Shown: positions 4,819 to 7,943 of the stretch, in pieces
Layout: every line of letters starts with the position of its first letter
Position numbering within the stretch: the stretch's first letter is position 1
Source: Vulcanisaeta sp. MG_3
GTDB taxonomy: Archaea > Thermoproteota > Thermoprotei > Thermoproteales > Thermocladiaceae
DNA length: 7,943 bases
NCBI GenBank assembly: GCA_001516765.1
Contig: LOCH01000017.1
Location: 1 to 7,943, forward strand
Direction: 5' to 3'
Program-made: the position numbers and the translations under genes
Notes under the pieces: generated by a model
What the model saw: only the letters and a program-made list of their open reading frames with translations
Databases searched by the model: none
What the model was told of the DNA's origin: nothing

Positions 4819-5847
4819 ATGGTTAATAAGGCGTGTCGTTATTCACGAATTGTGAGGCTTGTTAGGGTTGATGATGCTGTTGGTTTGATGCTGGGTTACG
4901 ACACAACATATGTGGGTAGGGATGGGGCTACCGTATTATTACCAAGGGGCCACATAATAACTAGGGAGGATGTGGAGAAGTTGAAGGACTCTGGCGTCTA
5001 CTTTGTGTGGGTCATGGGTGATGAGGAAGGTAGTGACTTGATGTATGAGTGGGAGATCGCTGAAGCCGTAGCCAATGCTGTTGCTGGGCGAAATATCTAC
5101 GTTAAACCCGCCAGACAGGGTTCAGCACGGTTATTGACTACCGTAAATGGAGTACTGCTTGTCGATTCCAATGGGCTAAAGACCCTTAACCTAAGCGGTA
5201 ATGTCCTCCTAATAACGAGACAGAACTATGTTGGTGTTGTGAAGGATGATGTGGTGGGTATAATCGATGTAATACCACTTAGTATGAGAAGACAGGAGGT
5301 TGAGGAATTGCTTAAGCTTAAGGGATTGGTTAATGTTGAGCCGTTTAGGAGGACTAGGCTTGGTGTTGTTATTACGGGCACCGAGATTTACCAAGGCAGG
5401 AAGAGCGACCTGTACTACCCAGTCATAAAGGCTAGGGCTGACAGGTTTGGTTGGAGTATTGTGTATAGGGAGGTTGTGCCTGATGATGAGGATAAGATAG
5501 CAAGTGCGGTGCGTGAGGCTGTGAACCAGAATGCGGAGACTGTTGTGGTAACTGGTGGTATGTCTGTGGACCCGACTGATAGGACACCAATAGCCATCAA
5601 GAGGTTAGGGGCTGAAATAATAGCCTATGGAGTACCTATAAAGCCCACGACAATGACCATGATAGCCCTACTGGGTGATGTACCAATCCTGGCCGTGTCA
5701 GCAGGCGGTATCTACTACAGTGATTTCAATGCTCTCGACATATTCCTGCCAAGGTTGATGGCCGACCTAATACCGACAAGGGAGGAAATCGCAGCAATGG
5801 GACTTGGAGGACTACTACCAAATTATAAACTCACGATCCACCCATAA
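4819..5847 (+). CDS. MoeA-like molybdopterin-binding protein
   Basis: The 342-residue protein has the molybdopterin-binding (MoaB/Mog/MoeA) fold in its second half. GVVITGTEIYQG starts at 182, a helix and strand follow (VIKARADRFGWSIVYREVVPD), then TVVVTGGMSVDPTD at 241-254, matching the TGG(V/M)S..D motif that grips molybdopterin or adenylyl-molybdopterin. The first ~175 residues resemble a shortened MoeA N-terminal domain. True MoeA continues with a PGNP-type loop and a C-terminal barrel; here that region reads VPILAVSAGGIYYSD (288-302) and the protein ends about 40 residues later. This matches the MoeA-related proteins of ~340 residues found in archaea and clostridia rather than canonical MoeA. 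A role in molybdenum or tungsten cofactor handling is likely; metal insertion itself is unproven. A Shine-Dalgarno (AGGTGG) supports ATG 4819. A T5 tract follows the stop. Confidence 0.82.
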   Translation: MVNKACRYSRIVRLVRVDDAVGLMLGYDTTYVGRDGATVLLPRGHIITREDVEKLKDSGVYFVWVMGDEEGSDLMYEWEIAEAVANAVAGRNIYVKPARQGSARLLTTVNGVLLVDSNGLKTLNLSGNVLLITRQNYVGVVKDDVVGIIDVIPLSMRRQEVEELLKLKGLVNVEPFRRTRLGVVITGTEIYQGRKSDLYYPVIKARADRFGWSIVYREVVPDDEDKIASAVREAVNQNAETVVVTGGMSVDPTDRTPIAIKRLGAEIIAYGVPIKPTTMTMIALLGDVPILAVSAGGIYYSDFNALDIFLPRLMADLIPTREEIAAMGLGGLLPNYKLTIHP

Positions 5848-5858
5848 CCAGGGCATGG

Positions 5859-5863
5859 TTTTT
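5859..5863 (+). terminator. Oligo-T terminator after the MoeA-like gene
   Basis: A TTTTT run lies 12 bp after the MoeA-like stop, in the short gap before the convergent HEPN gene. Oligo-T on the coding strand is the usual intrinsic stop signal in archaea. No hairpin precedes it. Confidence 0.4.
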
Positions 5864-5875
5864 CGGTGTCGCGCA

Positions 5876-6307
5876 CTATTTCTCAATCCCTAAACGCCTA
5901 AGCACGGTGTTAACGATATCCCTAGCCCTACGGGCTTTATTAAGCAGAGCGCTTGCGTAATCCCTATCATATAACATGCCGGGCGTTAACTCACTTGAGG
6001 GTTCTCCATAGGTTAATCGAGCATGTTCCACGGCCATCTCGCGACTCATAAGTGCCAACTCCCTCACAATACTCCTTAAATCCTCAGGTAATTGACTCAA
6101 CAACGTCAGTAATTGATTAGAGGGATCGTGGCTCCACGTCGGTACCTCATACATGGAAATTAGGGCCTTAGCGAAGTTCTCAATGGATAATTGTGAGTAA
6201 TGGACGCACCCAGCCCAATCACTGACTTGACAATACATCTCCGCTCGTCTAAGATGCTCATTGGCGAGCGCCAGTCTGTACTCGAGCTCCCCTATTGGGT
6301 CTATCAT
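5876..6307 (-). CDS. HEPN-domain protein, probable HepT-like toxin
   Basis: The 143-residue all-helical protein matches the archaeal HEPN family (COG2250/COG1895 type). Its first half has the helix pair typical of the fold (YRLALANEHLRRAEMY, then HYSQLSIENFAKALISMYEV, which fits the A(x)E..xKAL pattern). The second half carries R89-EMAVE-H95 followed by ARLTY (Y100), corresponding to the R-x4-6-H catalytic motif of HEPN ribonucleases plus a downstream tyrosine. The LYDRDYASALLNKARRARDIV helix closes the fold. Paired with an MNT nucleotidyltransferase, it is most likely an RNase toxin silenced by AMP transfer. The ATG overlaps the MNT stop (ATGA), so the two are translationally coupled. A non-toxic accessory role is possible, and activity is not shown. 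Confidence 0.83.
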   Translation of the reverse strand: MIDPIGELEYRLALANEHLRRAEMYCQVSDWAGCVHYSQLSIENFAKALISMYEVPTWSHDPSNQLLTLLSQLPEDLRSIVRELALMSREMAVEHARLTYGEPSSELTPGMLYDRDYASALLNKARRARDIVNTVLRRLGIEK

Positions 6308-6795
6308 AATACCCTTACCTCAGCCATGGGTTTAGGTAGGATCCAGTAATACGCCCTACCATCCCTAACCCTCCTCAATCCACTCTCAACTATTCTGCGC
6401 CTAACATGGGCTAGGAAATCCCGTAATATACCGGACCTGTCGAGGAGGATTAAGGCGTCCCAATAAATATTCAGGAGTAGGGGCCGTATTATACCTGGGT
6501 TTACGAACTCCTCGAAGTCCATATCCAACACCGTGAACCCGGGGTAGTCCCTCAGCAGGGCCGTGATTGCCAAATAAATGGCCCTACTCCTCTTCAATTT
6601 GTTAATCTTATCGAGCCCCCTATGGAGGACCAGTATATCAATATCACTCCTCTCATTAGCCTCGCACCTAGCCCACGATCCAAAGAGTAGTACAGCTACG
6701 TAGTTCTCATTAATTAACCTACTCAACCTCCCCCTAAGGTCGTTAATCACCGAATTACAATCCAGGGACATATTTACATCAATTGCCCAGACCAT
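6304..6795 (-). CDS. MNT-type minimal nucleotidyltransferase, probable MntA-like antitoxin
   Basis: The 163-residue protein has the pol-beta nucleotidyltransferase signature: LLFGSWARCE at 36-45, then SDIDILVL at 50-57, with D51 and D53 as metal ligands and D91 or D93 (VLDMDFEEF) as the probable third acidic residue. The usual GSxARG is GSWARC here, with Cys in place of Gly. In studied MntA/HepT pairs the enzyme transfers AMP to a tyrosine of the HEPN toxin and inactivates it. The antitoxin gene comes first and overlaps the HEPN gene by four bases. The start is ambiguous: ATG 6795 or Met9 at 6771, with an AT-rich box (6811-6816) rather close to the first. It lies 29 bp behind the mannonate dehydratase gene and could be read through from it. 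Confidence 0.85.
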   Translation of the reverse strand: MVWAIDVNMSLDCNSVINDLRGRLSRLINENYVAVLLFGSWARCEANERSDIDILVLHRGLDKINKLKRSRAIYLAITALLRDYPGFTVLDMDFEEFVNPGIIRPLLLNIYWDALILLDRSGILRDFLAHVRRRIVESGLRRVRDGRAYYWILPKPMAEVRVL

Positions 6796-6824
6796 AACTT
6801 AAATCATTTTCTTATTGAGAAGAT

Positions 6825-7840
6825 CTATTTGCTGCCTTCCTCAACCTCTCTGGACACAGCATTGAATAGGCCCTTTATATAGCCTATGGTGTATATCCTC
6901 CCTAGGTACGAGTAGCCCGGTGTATACTCAATATCGTTTTCTAGAGTTGGTGTGTGGTCAACCCTTAGGTACCACTCATGGTTAATCTCCAGGAAAGCCT
7001 TGGCTGCATTAACGAGGTCCGTTTTACCCTCACCGATGAGCGTCTCCACGAAGTTGTACCTATCACCCCTGACATCCCTGAAGTGTACGAAGTAGATCCT
7101 ATCCTTGAGCTTTCTGACGGCTCCAGGTATGTCATCAGTCATTAGTGTAAAATTTCCCATACAGAAGGTTATACCGTTATACTCACTCCTGTTGAGGCTT
7201 ATCAACCTCTCGAAGGCCTCCACGCTATTCATTATCCTAGGCACACCCCTATACTCAGGTATGGGTGGATCATCGGGGTGCATCGCAAGCCTAACGTTGG
7301 CCTGCTCCGCAATTGGTACAATATAGTCCAGGAAATCCTTAAGATTTTTCCATAAGTCCTCATGCGTAATCTTACCAACACGTTTGAGTATTGCAGGTGG
7401 TGGGGAATTCTCTATATCCTTAATGTTGAAGCCTGTCACGTACATGCCAGCCCTATCCGGTATGTGAGTTCTTGTTCTGGACCAACCAATACCCGCCATC
7501 CAACTATAAATCCAAATCCTAATGCCCAACTTACCCATGTTCTCAATAAGCCTCGCCACATTATCGAGCTCCTCCTCCCTCAACTCCCTAATACCGAGCC
7601 TAATACCATCAAGTGGTGGATTATCCTCAATAGCAACGAGCCTAAGCCCATTCTCCTCGAGCATCTCCTTATAACGCATCAATGGTTCGTAATCCCACGG
7701 CTTCTCCTCCTCAATCTGCCTCCAATCCCTAAACCACCTAGGCAGTACGCCATCAGCAAAATCCACACCCAATTGTTGAGAACTCGCCAAAACCAGTTCG
7801 GCCTATTCTCAAGTATTATCTCGGCAAACCTAATCTCCAT
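6825..7840 (-). CDS. uxuA: Mannonate dehydratase, with an apparent frameshift near the start
   Basis: UxuA dehydrates D-mannonate to 2-keto-3-deoxy-D-gluconate using a divalent metal in a TIM barrel. Numbered from TTG 7790, the metal-site residues are all present: H171 in [10 protein letters not shown]210 in FCMGN, H236 in VHFRD and D278 in RVDHTP, with spacing as expected for the family. The frame containing them has only a weak TTG at 7790 and lacks the first barrel strand. The missing N-terminus is encoded in another frame from ATG 7840: [21 protein letters not shown], which joins [15 protein letters not shown] if one base is restored around 7775-7778 (CTCAACAA to CTCAAACAA). A TATA box about 29 bp before 7840 supports that start. 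This is either a natural mutation, a sequencing error, or unproven recoding. The rest of the gene is intact. Confidence 0.87.
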
Positions 7841-7864
7841 CAAACCAAACCACTAAAGGACACT

Positions 7865-7873
7865 TAATAAAGC
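7865..7873 (-). promoter_or_regulatory. TATA box of uxuA
   Basis: TTTATTAAG on the minus strand (7873 to 7865) is centred about 29 bp before ATG 7840 and about 79 bp before TTG 7790. It therefore supports a leaderless message from ATG 7840 and not the downstream TTG. Confidence 0.55.
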
Positions 7874-7943
7874 AATGCTCTAACTGGTGTTAATGCTGAA
7901 GGCATTATTGCGAATTTAGTAATTTCGCTATTTTGTAATCATC
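7874..7943. other. Intergenic end of window with small inverted repeats
   Basis: Upstream of uxuA lie a 6-bp perfect inverted repeat, TAATGC-TGAAG-GCATTA (7891-7907), and a 5-bp one, GCGAA/TTCGC (7910-7928). They could be operator sites for uxuA or the terminator hairpin of a gene beyond the edge. On the minus strand the last 12 codons before TAA at 7905-7907 are open to the window edge, so a gene tail is possible, but this is too short to judge. Confidence 0.3.

Noticed and set aside
7769..7790. Programmed -1 frameshifting as the explanation for split uxuA
   Set aside because: There is no X-XXY-YYZ slippery heptamer or A-rich slip site at the junction and no clear downstream hairpin, so a single-base deletion or read error is the simpler explanation.
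7362..7856. Open frame of 164 codons on the plus strand opposite uxuA
   Set aside because: It is antisense to conserved UxuA motifs, its composition is unnatural (rich in Pro, Asn and His), and it spans the uxuA start and its frameshift without any conserved motif.
7905..7943. C-terminal tail of a minus-strand gene entering from the right edge (DDYKIAKLLNSQ, stop)
   Set aside because: Twelve codons are too few to distinguish a gene tail from chance.
1..7943. CRISPR array, insertion sequence or phage element
   Set aside because: No regularly spaced repeats, transposase-like frame or target-site duplication was seen; gene content is ordinary archaeal chromosome.

Overview
The window looks like chromosomal DNA of a crenarchaeon of the Thermoproteales, most like the Vulcanisaeta/Caldivirga group. 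That placement is inferred from an archaeal RadA, an archaeal-type lumazine synthase, an intron-bearing tRNA-Gly with a canonical bulge-helix-bulge, a C/D box guide RNA, TATA boxes about 25 bp before start codons (leaderless style), many GTG starts and moderate GC. No insertion sequence, CRISPR array or phage gene is visible.

Layout. 1-300: C-terminus of the recombinase RadA. 310-1620 (-): a PflX/COG1313-like radical SAM protein, divergent from ribH (lumazine synthase, 1695-2159, +). 2160-2208 (-): a C/D box sRNA antisense to the ribH downstream region. A perfect inverted repeat at 2219-2236 appears to supply back-to-back TATA boxes for this sRNA and for the DUF84 inosine/xanthosine triphosphatase (2249-2791, +). 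2847-3407 (+): a SWIM zinc-finger protein, convergent with tRNA-Gly(GCC) (3415-3516, -), which carries a 23-nt intron. 3517-3870: an AT-rich gap with an orphan TATA box framed by an 8-bp inverted repeat and a tiny broken reading frame. 3871-4758 (-): a GarR/3-hydroxyisobutyrate dehydrogenase-family enzyme, divergent from a MoeA-like molybdopterin-binding protein (4819-5847, +). 5876-6795 (-): an MNT nucleotidyltransferase/HEPN pair overlapping by four bases, which looks like a HepT/MntA-type toxin-antitoxin module. 6825-7840 (-): UxuA-type mannonate dehydratase whose first ~21 codons lie in a different frame from the rest.

How the genes fit together. Most are independent housekeeping units: recombination, riboflavin synthesis, nucleotide-pool cleaning, RNA modification, tRNA and molybdenum cofactor. 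UxuA would make 2-keto-3-deoxygluconate from mannonate for sugar-acid breakdown; the GarR-like enzyme may act on a related short hydroxy acid, but no operon joins them. The toxin-antitoxin pair lies 29 bp behind uxuA on the same strand.

The points most worth a second look are the C/D box sRNA with its palindromic bidirectional promoter, the uxuA frameshift, the orphan promoter in the 3.5-3.9 kb gap, and the tRNA with a TATA box placed for a near-leaderless transcript.
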